Source: an uncultured Prevotellaceae bacterium
Lineage (GTDB): Bacteria > Bacteroidota > Bacteroidia > Bacteroidales > Bacteroidaceae
NCBI GenBank assembly: GCA_902780635.1
Contig: CACZGH010000001.1
Span: forward strand, 186,001-250,000
Length of the DNA stretch: 64,000 nucleotides
Direction of reading: 5' to 3'
The notes under the pieces were generated by a model. It saw nothing but the letters and a program-made list of their open reading frames with translations. It did no database searches and had not been told where the DNA came from. The stretch's first letter is position 1. Each line of letters opens with the position of its first letter. The position numbers and the translations under genes are program-made. Shown here piece after piece: positions 17,857 through 26,568 of the stretch.

Positions 17857-18651
17857 TTAAATCAGATTGTCTTTTTCGATGTCTTTGAAGTAGCGGTAGG
17901 TGCCTACGCGCAGTTCGTCGGTGGCGGGCTCGTCGCAGACGATAATGCCGTGCTGGTGCATCTGAAGGGCGCTGATGGTCCAAATATGGTTGACACTGCC
18001 CTCGACAGCAGCCTGCAGTGCACGGGCCTTATGGTGGCCGTTGACCAAAATCATCACCTCACGAGCGTCCATCACGGTGCCGACACCCACGGTGAGAGCG
18101 TGCTTAGGTACTTTATTGATGTCGTTGTCGAAGAAGCGGGAGTTGGCGATGATCGTATCAGTGGTGAGGGTCTTCACACGGGTACGAGAGGTGAGTGATG
18201 AGCCCGGCTCGTTGAAGGCGATGTGGCCGTCGGGGCCGATACCTCCGATGAAGAGGTCGATGCCTCCAGCCTCAGCGATCATCTCCTCATAGTGGCGGCA
18301 CTCAGCCTCCAGGTCCTCGGCGTTGCCATTGAGGATGTGAATATTCTCTTGGGGACAGTCAATATGGTCGAAGAGGTTGCGAGCCATGAAGGAGTGGTAG
18401 CTCTCGGGATGATCTTCTGGCAGGTTGACATACTCGTCCATGTTGAAAGTCAGCACGTTTTTGAAGGAAACTCTACCCTCTTTGTTGGCTTTCACGAGTT
18501 CTGCGTACATACCTTCGGGTGAGGAACCTGTGGGGAGTCCGAGCACGAAAGGCTTTTCTGGTGTTGGGTTGGCTGCGTTGATGCGGCTGATGACATGCTC
18601 AGCAGCCCATTTTGACATTTTCTTGTAGTCAGTTTCAATAATTAGTCTCAT
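17857..18651 (-). CDS. nagB: glucosamine-6-phosphate deaminase
   Basis: 264 residues, normal for single-domain NagB. Motifs: [13 protein letters not shown] start, [12 protein letters not shown] (phosphate loop), FNMDEYV, the active-site stretch [17 protein letters not shown] with the catalytic Asp, His and Glu, and [10 protein letters not shown]. It converts GlcN6P to Fru6P plus ammonia, feeding amino sugars into glycolysis and lowering the GlcNAc precursor pool. Monocistronic here, with its own promoter-like element upstream and a hairpin downstream. Confidence 0.97.
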   Translation of the reverse strand: MRLIIETDYKKMSKWAAEHVISRINAANPTPEKPFVLGLPTGSSPEGMYAELVKANKEGRVSFKNVLTFNMDEYVNLPEDHPESYHSFMARNLFDHIDCPQENIHILNGNAEDLEAECRHYEEMIAEAGGIDLFIGGIGPDGHIAFNEPGSSLTSRTRVKTLTTDTIIANSRFFDNDINKVPKHALTVGVGTVMDAREVMILVNGHHKARALQAAVEGSVNHIWTISALQMHQHGIIVCDEPATDELRVGTYRYFKDIEKDNLI

Positions 18652-19050
18652 GATGTAAGATGTTTCTTAGTTTATTTTCAAATTTCCGTGCAAAAATACA
18701 GCGAAGCAATCAAAAAAAAGAACAATTTGCTATTTTTTTTTGCACTTTTTGTGCGTTTTTATTGTTTGGAAGGGAAAGAGGGGGAAACGGAGCTAAGAAC
18801 AAAGAACGAAGAACTATGAGGTGAAGGGGTGAGAGGTGAGAGGTAGAATACAGGGGGGCAGCGTGGCTCTAACTTCGAGGAAGAGCTGCAACAATGTTGC
18901 AGCATAGACAACAACCCATGGAAAAGACAGGCTGGCACTTCTGCGAACGTGAGAGGGCGAAAAGCAAAAAGCGAAAAGCGAAAAGACAACACCCCCTCCA
19001 CCTATATATAAAAGGAGGAGGGGGTGAGAGGAAAGGGGTGAGAGATGAGC
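18652..19050. other. 399-bp spacer with promoter element and low-complexity repeats
   Basis: Contains the nagB promoter-like element (TATTTTTG on the minus strand, 18691-18698). Beyond it are GAGGTGAGAGGT tracts near 18820-18845, AAAGCGAAAAGCGAAAAG runs near 18957-18988, and a CCCCCTCC ... GGAGGGGG inverted repeat at 18992-19025 that could end lutC transcription. No gene. Confidence 0.6.
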
Positions 19051-19632
19051 TCAAACAAGGACTACGGTGGCGCTGCGGGCGGCCTGTGCGCCCATCACCA
19101 GCACCTGAGCGATGTCGGCTGTCTTGGATGGACCGCTGATGAAGGTGCCGTAGCCATAGTCGTTGAAGGAGATACGCTTGTAAGCCTCGTGCATGTTGTT
19201 GACAATCTCCGTCTTTTTGAGCAGAATGATCAGGTTTTCGGAAATGAAGCACACTGCTTTCTCCTCCATGGTCTGCGGAATCCACACGCAGGCATTCTCT
19301 GCCACGCCGAAGACGCCGCGTATCACGCCCACGTCGGTGCCGTTGAGTGCCTGTGGCGAACCAGCAGTGTCGGGGTTGCGAGTGGCGATGGTCACCTCTG
19401 GCAGATTGCTGGCTATCTCTTTGGCATCTGGATACAGTTCTTTGATCAATGCGTTGAGATCCTGCCCTGGCTTCAGTTCCACCACTTTGCCACCCACGCT
19501 CTTCGTCATGGAGATAAACTGCTCCAGCGGGTCGGGATAGGTGATGCCCTCGATATCATCAAGGCGGGGCATATCAAATTTCTGACGGATGTTTTTTCTG
19601 TATTTTGACAGAATATCTTCTTTCTTACTCAT
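19051..19632 (-). CDS. lutC: lactate utilization protein C (LUD domain)
   Basis: 193 residues of the LutC/YkgG LUD family. The conserved core is ATRNPDTAGS, LNGTDVGVIRGVFGVAENACVWIP and the end FISGPSKTADIAQVLVMGAQAA, the signature of LutC. With LutA and LutB it forms the iron-sulfur L-lactate oxidation complex that converts lactate to pyruvate. It is the third gene of the operon, 12 bp after lutB. In Bacteroidales the three-gene set is usual, with electron transfer to quinone thought likely but unproven here. Confidence 0.9.
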   Translation of the reverse strand: MSKKEDILSKYRKNIRQKFDMPRLDDIEGITYPDPLEQFISMTKSVGGKVVELKPGQDLNALIKELYPDAKEIASNLPEVTIATRNPDTAGSPQALNGTDVGVIRGVFGVAENACVWIPQTMEEKAVCFISENLIILLKKTEIVNNMHEAYKRISFNDYGYGTFISGPSKTADIAQVLVMGAQAARSATVVLV

Positions 19633-19644
19633 AGTGTTCAGACT

Positions 19645-21015
19645 TTATTTTACTTTACCTTTTCTCCACAGCTCCTGGAAGGAGTATCTCGGGAATTTCA
19701 TCATCTTATGGCCTACAGCCCATGGATTGATGCTGCTCTCCATGAGGAAGCTGGGCACCCAGTTGGCCATCGGTGCAAACTTCATGGCCGTGTTGTAGAT
19801 GCCACTGCTGCCAAAGAGCATCTTCATACCCTTGCACATGCGTTTCTTCTCAGCGTTGGCAGTGCCGAAGTCATCGAGTTGCTGGCGCCATTTGTAAACC
19901 TGGTCGCCCAAGTCTACCTTCACTGGGCAGACCGTCTGGCAACTGAGACAGAGTGTACATGCCGACACGTTGCCGCTGTGTTTCTTCTCGTTGCGCAGCA
20001 TACCCAGGTTGATGCCGAGAGGTCCGGGGATGAAATAAGAGTAAGAATAGCCACCACTGCGGCGGTAGACCGGGCAAGTGTTCATACAGGAGCCACAACG
20101 GATGCACTTGAGCGTCTCCCAGTGTTCGGAGTTAGCGATCCAGTCGCTGCGCCCATTGTCCACGAGCACGATGTGCATCTTGTCAGCGGTGGGGCGAGCC
20201 TTGCGGAAGTGGCTGGTGTAGGTGGTGGTGGGCTGTCCTGTACCAGCGCGGCAAAGCATACGCTGGAAGACGGCCAGGCAGTCGTAGTTAGGGATCACCT
20301 TCTCCAGTCCGATAGCGGCGATATGGAGTTTGGGGCACGAGGTACTCATATCAGCGTTGCCCTCATTGGTGCACACCACGATGTCGCCCGTCGCAGCAAT
20401 ACCGAAGTTAGCGCCCGTCATTCCGGCGTCGGCGGTGAGGAACTCGTTGCGCAGGCTCAGACGTGCCTGATAGGTAAGATATGTGGGGTCGTGGTTGCCT
20501 TTCTCCGTGTTAAGTTTCTCCTCAAAGAGCTCACCCACGTCATCATGGTTGAGGTGGATAGCCGGCATCACGATGTGGCTGGGCTTCTGGCCCTTGAGCT
20601 GGATGATACGCTCGCCCAGGTCGGTCTCCACCACTTCTATGCCGTTTTTCTCCAGATAGGGGTTCATCTCGCACTCCTCGGTGAGCATACTCTTACTCTT
20701 GACGATTTTCTTCACCTTATGGTCGCGCAAGATGCCCAGCACGATTTCATTGAACTCCTTAGCGTCTTTCGCCCAGTGTACGATACATCCGTTTTTCTCA
20801 GCGTTGGTGGCAAATTGATCGAGATACTCATCGAGATGTGTCAGCGTATGGCGCTTGATGGCCGAAGCCTTGTCTCTGAGTTGCTCCCACTCCTTCAGGC
20901 CCATCGCCATATTGTCGCGCTTGGTGCGCACCGACCAGAACGTGGCATCGTGCCAGCTGGCGTATTTCTGGTTCTTCAAGAACTCTTTGGCTGCTTTTGA
21001 ATGTGCTGTACTCAT
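19645..21015 (-). CDS. lutB: lactate utilization iron-sulfur protein B
   Basis: 456 residues from the ATG at 21015 (MSTAHSKAAKEFL). This start is chosen because it overlaps the lutA stop as ATGA; the longer frame to 21102 lies inside lutA. An N-terminal LUD domain (TEECEMNPYL, GANFGIAATGDIVVCTNEGN) is followed by two 4Fe-4S clusters, CIRCGSCMNTCPVY and CTLCLSCQTVCPVK, and a C-terminal helical region. LutB is the electron-carrying subunit of the LutABC lactate oxidase. Cytoplasmic. Confidence 0.95.
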   Translation of the reverse strand: MSTAHSKAAKEFLKNQKYASWHDATFWSVRTKRDNMAMGLKEWEQLRDKASAIKRHTLTHLDEYLDQFATNAEKNGCIVHWAKDAKEFNEIVLGILRDHKVKKIVKSKSMLTEECEMNPYLEKNGIEVVETDLGERIIQLKGQKPSHIVMPAIHLNHDDVGELFEEKLNTEKGNHDPTYLTYQARLSLRNEFLTADAGMTGANFGIAATGDIVVCTNEGNADMSTSCPKLHIAAIGLEKVIPNYDCLAVFQRMLCRAGTGQPTTTYTSHFRKARPTADKMHIVLVDNGRSDWIANSEHWETLKCIRCGSCMNTCPVYRRSGGYSYSYFIPGPLGINLGMLRNEKKHSGNVSACTLCLSCQTVCPVKVDLGDQVYKWRQQLDDFGTANAEKKRMCKGMKMLFGSSGIYNTAMKFAPMANWVPSFLMESSINPWAVGHKMMKFPRYSFQELWRKGKVK

Positions 21016-21749
21016 AGTCCTGCTGCTAAAATTTCTACTGCGTGAATAAACTTGATGCTCATGTCGCGCTTGTCGGCGACACCGGCCATGTGCATGAGGC
21101 AAGAGCAGTCGGGGCCGGTCACGTATTCCGCACCGGTGTCGATGTGCCGCTTCACCTTCTCGTAACCCATCTGCGCACAGATGTCAGTCTCCTCTACGGA
21201 GAACATGCCACCAAATCCGCAGCACTCATCAGGACGCTCCGGCTCTACCACCGTGATGCCCTCTTTCAGTTCAAGTAAGTCTTTGATTTTGTTAAATCTC
21301 GGCACGTTCATCTCGCTGGGCGAGCTAAGACCCAGTTCACGTACGCCATGGCAAGAGTTGTGCAGGCTCACCTTGTGAGGGAACTTGCCCGGCAGGCTCT
21401 TCACCTTGACCACGTCATGCAGAAACTCTATCACATCCATCGCCTTCTTGGCTGTCGTACATTCTTTCTTGCCTTTGAGTAGTTTTGGATAATTGACCCG
21501 TACGAAAGAGACGCAGCTCACCGAGGGAGCCACCACGTAGTCGAACTCACGGAACTTATCCTCGAATTTGGCGACAAGCTCAGAGCCCATCTTCTCAAAA
21601 CCCGCATTACCCATCGGCTGGCCACAGCACGTCTGGTTGAGCGGATAAGTCACATCCAGTCCCAAATGCTTCAGAAGCTTATATGTCGCCACACCCACTT
21701 CAGGGTATACAGCGTCAACATAACAGGGAATAAATAAACCGATTTTCAT
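21012..21749 (-). CDS. lutA: lactate utilization protein A, CCG-domain Fe-S protein
   Basis: 245 residues with two cysteine-rich CCG domains (CCGQPMGNAG near residue 42 and CCGFGGMFSVEE in the second half), as in LutA and the glycolate-oxidase GlcF / heterodisulfide-reductase HdrB families. These domains bind unusual Fe-S clusters and are thought to take part in oxidation of lactate. First gene of the lutABC operon; its stop overlaps the lutB start (ATGA). A promoter-like element lies about 45 bp upstream. Confidence 0.94.
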   Translation of the reverse strand: MKIGLFIPCYVDAVYPEVGVATYKLLKHLGLDVTYPLNQTCCGQPMGNAGFEKMGSELVAKFEDKFREFDYVVAPSVSCVSFVRVNYPKLLKGKKECTTAKKAMDVIEFLHDVVKVKSLPGKFPHKVSLHNSCHGVRELGLSSPSEMNVPRFNKIKDLLELKEGITVVEPERPDECCGFGGMFSVEETDICAQMGYEKVKRHIDTGAEYVTGPDCSCLMHMAGVADKRDMSIKFIHAVEILAAGL

Positions 21750-21794
21750 GTATTATAATTTAAAATAAATAGATGTTTCCAAGATTAGATGTTG

Positions 21795-21825
21795 CAAATA
21801 TAGCAAAAATATGTGGTTTAGCAAG
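21795..21825 (-). promoter_or_regulatory. promoter of lutABC
   Basis: On the minus strand TATATTTG (21802 to 21795) fits the -7 consensus. CTTG, a near match to TTTG, is 19 bp upstream at 21822-21825. Expected leader about 40 nt. Confidence 0.55.
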
Positions 21826-21871
21826 TTTCTTATGCAAAAAATATTATTTTTTTTGTTTCTTCGCCGATTAT

Positions 21872-21902
21872 TTTGTCATTTCTCCCTTTTGAAGTAAATT
21901 TG
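21872..21902 (+). promoter_or_regulatory. promoter of the divergent LUD gene
   Basis: TTTG at 21872-21875, a 19-bp spacer and TAAATTTG at 21895-21902: a textbook Bacteroidetes -33/-7 pair. The leader to the ATG at 21927 would be about 15 nt. This also argues against the upstream ATG at 21873, which would lie inside the promoter. Confidence 0.75.
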
Positions 21903-21926
21903 CATACACATTCAAACATCCGAATT

Positions 21927-22562
21927 ATGACACCACAAGAGAAACGCAACGAGCGACTCGCGCAAAAAATGCTGCGCAGTCTCCAGCGGAGGCATTTCGA
22001 GGCCTACTACTGCCGCACCCGTGAAGATATCATCCAGCAAGTGAAAGCACTTATCCCCGAGGGAAGCAGCATCACCTGGGGAGGCACCATGACCGTGCGC
22101 GACCTGGGCCTGCCTGCCATCCTGAAGCAAGGCAACTACGAGGTGATCGACCGCGACGAGGCCACCACCGAGGCAGAGAAGATCGACGCCTATCGCCGCG
22201 CCTTCACTTGCGACTATTATCTGTCAAGCGTCAATGCCATCAGCGAAGACGGCGTCATCGTCAACATCGACGGCAACGGCAACCGTGTGGCAGCCATCAC
22301 CTGGGGACCGAAGCGAGTCATTTTCATCGTAGGCCTCAACAAGGTGGCGCAGGATGTGCCGGCAGCCCTGCAGCGCGCACGCTCCACAGCCTCGCCCATC
22401 AATGCCGCACGGTTTGACATCGATACCCCCTGTCAGAAAGATGGTGTCTGCCATAACTGCAACTCTCCCCAAAGCATCTGCAACTATATCCACTTCACCC
22501 GCAACTCACATCCCGCTGGCCGCCACATTGTTATCCTGACCGACCTGGCGTTGGGATATTAA
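21927..22562 (+). CDS. LUD-domain protein (lactate-utilization-like), stand-alone
   Basis: 211 residues from the ATG at 21927. It belongs to the LUD/DUF162 family: WGGTMTVRDLGL, a central YYLSSVNAIS, IVNIDGNGNRVAAITWGPKRVIFIVG, and a C-terminal cysteine cluster (CQKDGVCHNC, SICNY) before HIVILTDLALGY. The Cys pattern suggests metal or Fe-S binding. It is transcribed divergently from lutABC, so the two may share regulation by lactate or redox state (inference). Only the family is known; no activity is established for this stand-alone branch. Confidence 0.85.
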   Translation: MTPQEKRNERLAQKMLRSLQRRHFEAYYCRTREDIIQQVKALIPEGSSITWGGTMTVRDLGLPAILKQGNYEVIDRDEATTEAEKIDAYRRAFTCDYYLSSVNAISEDGVIVNIDGNGNRVAAITWGPKRVIFIVGLNKVAQDVPAALQRARSTASPINAARFDIDTPCQKDGVCHNCNSPQSICNYIHFTRNSHPAGRHIVILTDLALGY

Positions 22563-22564
22563 TT

Positions 22565-22665
22565 AGTTAGGGGCAAGAGGTGAGGAGTGAGAGGTGAGAG
22601 ATATGCACTGCAAATTGTAATCCATTCTCACCTCTTACCTCTCACCTCTTACCTCTCACCTCTAA
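22565..22665. repeat. inverted GAGGTGAGAG / CTCACCTCT tracts
   Basis: GAGGTGAGGAGTGAGAGGTGAG at one end and three CTCACCTCTTAC units at the other can fold back on each other around an AT-rich middle. The same motif occurs at 18820-18845 and 19024-19046. It occupies the gap between the LUD gene and topB. Confidence 0.6.
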
Positions 22666-22668
22666 ACC

Positions 22669-24777
22669 ATGATCGTTTGCATCGCAGAGAAACCGAGTGT
22701 CGCTAAAGACATTGCAAGAATATTGGGAGCCAACCATTCCCACAATGGATATATGGAAGGCAACGGGTATCAAGTGACCTGGACCTTCGGTCACCTTTGT
22801 ACCCTCAAAGAGCCTGACGACTACACCCCACTGTGGAAGCGATGGTCGCTCTCCGCACTGCCTATGGTGCCCGCTCGTTTTGGCATCAAACTCATCGATG
22901 ACGATGGCATCAAAAAACAGTTTGCCGTCATCGAAAGTCTGATGCAGAAAGCCGACGGCATCATCAACTGCGGCGATGCCGGACAAGAAGGTGAACTGAT
23001 ACAGCGGTGGGTGATGCAGAAAGCACAGGCCACCTGCCCTGTGAAGCGACTATGGATCTCGTCGATGACCGACGAGGCCATCAAAGAAGGCTTCCGCACC
23101 CTGAGAGATCAGGCCGACTATCAGCCACTCTACATGGCCGGACTGTGCCGCGCCATCGGCGACTGGATCTTAGGCATGAACGCCACACGCCTCTACACGT
23201 TGAAATACGGCCAAAACCGCCAGGTGCTCTCCATCGGTCGCGTGCAGACCCCTACCCTCGCTCTCATCGTCAACCGTCAGAAAGAGATCGACCAGTTTGT
23301 GCCTGAGCCTTACTGGGTGCTCTCCACCATCTACCGCGACACCCTTTTCACCGCCACCAAAGGCAAGTTCACCAGCCGGGAGGAGGGTGAGCAGTCGTTT
23401 GCCCTCATCAAGGACAAGCCTTTCACCGTGACCGACATCCAGCAGAAGAAAGGCACGGAGGCTCCACCGCGCCTCTACGACCTCACCTCACTGCAAGTGG
23501 ACTGCAACAAGAAATTCAGTCTCAGTGCCGAGACCACCCTCAATATCATCCAAACACTCTATGAGCGCAAACTGACTACCTATCCACGTGTGGACACCCA
23601 GTTTCTGAGCGATGACATCTATCCCAAATGTCCGGGCATTCTGAAGGGACTGCACGGCTACGAACGCTACACTGCACCACTGGTCTCAACCAAACTGCCC
23701 AAGAGCAAGAAAGTGTTCGACTCATCGAAAGTGACCGACCACCACGCCATCATCCCCACCGGTGTGGCCGCCACCCATCTCACCGACCTGGAGCGCCATG
23801 TCTACGACCTCGTGGCGCGACGGTTTATCGCCGTGTTCTACCCCGACTGCAAATTCACCACCACCACCGTGATGGGAAAGGTGGACGAGGTGGAATTCAA
23901 GGCTACGGGCAAACAGATTCAGGAGCCCGGATGGAGAGTGGTGTATGAAAAGGACGTGAAGATCAACGAAGAGGACGACAGTCAGAAAGACAATGAGGAG
24001 AAAACCCTGCCCTCCTTCGTCAAGGGAGAGAGCGGGCCGCATACCCCCACGCTGACCGAGAAATGGACCACTCCACCGAAATATTACACCGAGGCCACCC
24101 TGCTGAGAGCCATGGAGACGGCTGGAAAATTTGTGGACGACGAGGAGCTGCGCGCCGCACTGAAGGAAAACGGCATCGGCCGACCTTCGTCGCGGGCAGG
24201 CATCATCGAGACCCTCTTCAAGCGCCGCTATATCCGTCGTGAGCGGAAAAACCTGATAGCCACGGCCACTGGCATCGAGTTGATCGACACAATCCGCGAA
24301 GACCTGCTGAAAAGTTGTGAGTTGACTGGCATTTGGGAGAAGAAGCTGCGTGATATCGAGCACCAGAAATATGAGCCGCGCACCTTCATCGAAGAGTTAA
24401 AGCAACAGATACAAATGATTGTCACACAGGTTCTTACTGACAACAGCAACCGTCAGATCACCATCCTCAGTGAGGAGGACCTGAAAAAGAAAAAGAAGAG
24501 CACCAGACCAGCAAAACCAACCAGTCAATCAGCAAAAACCACCAGCCAGTCAGCAAAGCCAGCTGGTCGCACTGTACAGCCTGCTACTACGCAGGGTACA
24601 CAGGGCAATCAGGGCATGGTGTCTGCCTCTTCATCTCTAAATTTGGTGCCTGATGACTCACTGATCGGCAATCCCTGCCCTGTTTGTGGCCGTGGGGTCA
24701 TCATCAAAGGCAAAACTGCCTACGGCTGCAGCCGCTGGCGTGAGGGATGCGGGTTTAGATTAGGAATTAGAAATTAG
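22669..24777 (+). CDS. topB: DNA topoisomerase III
   Basis: 702 residues, a type IA topoisomerase. The Toprim domain opens with CIAEKPSVAKDIA and has GDAGQEGELI for Mg binding. The catalytic tyrosine is Tyr305 in LTTYPRVDTQ. RPSSRAGIIETLFKR is a further core motif. The C-terminus has a linker with three AKPTSQS-like 7-residue repeats and then one zinc-ribbon-like module (CPVCGRG ... CSRWREGCGF). It decatenates single-stranded DNA. The LUD gene is 106 bp upstream with no promoter seen between, so readthrough is possible. The C-terminal linker repeats are low-complexity and probably vary between strains. Confidence 0.96.
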   Translation: MIVCIAEKPSVAKDIARILGANHSHNGYMEGNGYQVTWTFGHLCTLKEPDDYTPLWKRWSLSALPMVPARFGIKLIDDDGIKKQFAVIESLMQKADGIINCGDAGQEGELIQRWVMQKAQATCPVKRLWISSMTDEAIKEGFRTLRDQADYQPLYMAGLCRAIGDWILGMNATRLYTLKYGQNRQVLSIGRVQTPTLALIVNRQKEIDQFVPEPYWVLSTIYRDTLFTATKGKFTSREEGEQSFALIKDKPFTVTDIQQKKGTEAPPRLYDLTSLQVDCNKKFSLSAETTLNIIQTLYERKLTTYPRVDTQFLSDDIYPKCPGILKGLHGYERYTAPLVSTKLPKSKKVFDSSKVTDHHAIIPTGVAATHLTDLERHVYDLVARRFIAVFYPDCKFTTTTVMGKVDEVEFKATGKQIQEPGWRVVYEKDVKINEEDDSQKDNEEKTLPSFVKGESGPHTPTLTEKWTTPPKYYTEATLLRAMETAGKFVDDEELRAALKENGIGRPSSRAGIIETLFKRRYIRRERKNLIATATGIELIDTIREDLLKSCELTGIWEKKLRDIEHQKYEPRTFIEELKQQIQMIVTQVLTDNSNRQITILSEEDLKKKKKSTRPAKPTSQSAKTTSQSAKPAGRTVQPATTQGTQGNQGMVSASSSLNLVPDDSLIGNPCPVCGRGVIIKGKTAYGCSRWREGCGFRLGIRN

Positions 24778-25059
24778 ATAGGAATTAGGGAATTCTTTCA
24801 TTCGAGAATTCGTGATAGGTTTTTATCCCGATTTTTAGAGTTCAAGAATTCAACACACTCCCGCTAGACCTTCTCCTTGGATGTTGACACACTCCCCCTA
24901 GGCCTTTTCCTTGGATGTTGACACACTCCCCCCTGCCCCCTCTAACTTAGCTAACTTAGAGGGGGAGAAATTACCACTGCGAATTGAGAAAGATGTGCTA
25001 AAGGCCGACTTCAACTACTAACTACTAACTACTAGCTACTAACTACTAGCTACTAACTA
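24778..25059. repeat. stacked intergenic repeats downstream of topB
   Basis: Three elements in a row. First, a 34-bp direct repeat in two full copies (24852-24885, 24886-24919) of the type (A/G)ACACACTCCC plus CTTGGATGTT. Second, a CCCCCTCTAACTTAG/AGAGGGGGAG element (24917-24985) with an internal 9-bp duplication CTAACTTAG, whose relative stands at 30749-30805. Third, an ACTACTA microsatellite from 25013 to 25074 that runs into the 3' end of the next gene. No gene. Confidence 0.75.
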
Positions 25060-26568
25060 CTAATTACTAACTACAACAATGGGTTGGCCGTCGGTTTTTA
25101 GGATGTCGGCAAATTGTTGTGGGGATATTTCAACCTTTCCTTTCATGAACTCAGGTATGTTGTAGCATTTGAGGGACTTACGGTGCCAAGAAGGATCTTT
25201 CTGAGGCAGTTCGAAAGGTTTGCTTCCCACGCCATTTTTATCGATATGAGCGAAGAAGGGTCGAGTGTAGCCACCGTCATCCCTTCTAGAACTGAACATC
25301 ACCCACCGTCCGTTGCTCGACCACGAATGATAACTCTCCGTCTTGTCAGAGTTGATCTCGCTCATGGGTCGTGCCTGTCCGGTCTGCAGGTCTAGCGTCC
25401 ATAAGTCGGCGTCGTAATGCCAGATATGGAAACACCCAGCCTCGGCAAGAGTGAACATCAGGTATCTGCCGTCAGGAGAAATTCTTGGCAAGGTGGCGCT
25501 CTTGCCCAGCGAGTCGGCATTGAACACCAGTGTGCGCGGTCCGAACTCGCCCGTCTGTGGATTGAACTGTTTGCGGTAGATATTGTATTTCACCTCCTTG
25601 GCCCTGTGTATCACCTCCAATCCATGGTCAATGGTGTCTTTAAACTCGAAATGTGCGCTGCAGTAGTAGAGACAGTCGCCAGAAGGAGCCCAAGCTGGGA
25701 ACACCTCAAACTCCTGCGGGTCGTTCTCCAGATGGCGCACCTCGTTGTGCTCCACATCGTAGGTGATGAGGTCGCTAGCCATGTCAAAAACCTCTATCTT
25801 GTTGATGTCGCGAGTATGGAATGCCTGATGAGTGGAATTGGTGGAGTATACAATCAGATTGAGCCAAGGATGCCAAGCGGGATAGACGCCGGCAGAGAGG
25901 ATGGAGTCGTTCTTCATGTTGATTTTACGCAACTGTCCATCATAGGCGATGACCGTACCACCCAAGTTCTGGCGGGCATGAAACTGCATTCGCGCCGGGT
26001 TGTACTGCTGGAAATGATGGCAGTTGATACACTGTCCGTCACTCGGTGTCGTGCAGAGCATATTGTCGTAGATGACACTCTCCTCATCGTTCTCCAGGCA
26101 CCGCTGGTTGATGGTCAGTTCTTCGTATGCCACATAGGAGGGTGAGATGAGACGATAGCTGATATAGGGGTCGATGCTGTCGGTCGACACCGTGATATGA
26201 AAAGGCTTGTATCGTTTCCACTGCCCCTGTTGGCTGGCATACACCTCCACCTGTATATCGTGTCCCTTGGCTTGTGCAGTGAGTTGTCGCCACTCGTCGA
26301 GAGCAGGCTGAGCGCAGTCGCCGCCCGTCACCAGTTCCTGTCCGCCAAAAGTAAATCTTGCCACCATCTCCTCACAGTCGTCGTCGAGCATAAAAGAGAG
26401 CGGTGCGATGTTGACCGGCACGGTCACATTAATATAGTCGGGATAGATGTGCGGCAGTTGGTTGACTTCAGTATAAGTCTGTGGCACACGTGCTTTCCCA
26501 CATGCCATAAGGAGTCCTATCAAACAGATAGCCAGGAGTATATTTGTCTTTATTGTTTTCATCGTCAA
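25060..26568 (-). CDS. lipoprotein with one CxxCH haem-type motif and TolB/PD40 beta-propeller
   Basis: 502 residues. A signal peptide with lipobox (LLMAC, Cys23) predicts a lipid-anchored, exported protein. Residues about 30-150 are beta-rich. Cys180, Cys183 and His184 form CINCH, a c-type haem attachment motif, followed by at least four TolB/PD40-like propeller blades (AWHPWLNLIVYSTN, WAPSGDCLYYCSA, ISPDGRYLMFT, WSSNGRWVMFSSRR). The final residues VVVSN are encoded by the ACTACTA microsatellite. It overlaps the downstream DUF6057-like gene's neighbour start by 4 bp, so the pair is an operon. No function is known; electron transfer or a surface-assembly role are both possible. Confidence 0.8.
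   Translation of the reverse strand: MTMKTIKTNILLAICLIGLLMACGKARVPQTYTEVNQLPHIYPDYINVTVPVNIAPLSFMLDDDCEEMVARFTFGGQELVTGGDCAQPALDEWRQLTAQAKGHDIQVEVYASQQGQWKRYKPFHITVSTDSIDPYISYRLISPSYVAYEELTINQRCLENDEESVIYDNMLCTTPSDGQCINCHHFQQYNPARMQFHARQNLGGTVIAYDGQLRKINMKNDSILSAGVYPAWHPWLNLIVYSTNSTHQAFHTRDINKIEVFDMASDLITYDVEHNEVRHLENDPQEFEVFPAWAPSGDCLYYCSAHFEFKDTIDHGLEVIHRAKEVKYNIYRKQFNPQTGEFGPRTLVFNADSLGKSATLPRISPDGRYLMFTLAEAGCFHIWHYDADLWTLDLQTGQARPMSEINSDKTESYHSWSSNGRWVMFSSRRDDGGYTRPFFAHIDKNGVGSKPFELPQKDPSWHRKSLKCYNIPEFMKGKVEISPQQFADILKTDGQPIVVVSN

Noticed and set aside
19708-21000. 430-codon plus-strand ORF opposite lutB
   Set aside because: Antisense shadow of lutB, which has both 4Fe-4S motifs in frame.
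24852-25074. CRISPR-like array
   Set aside because: Repeats are head-to-tail without unique spacers and no cas genes are near; these are tandem satellites.
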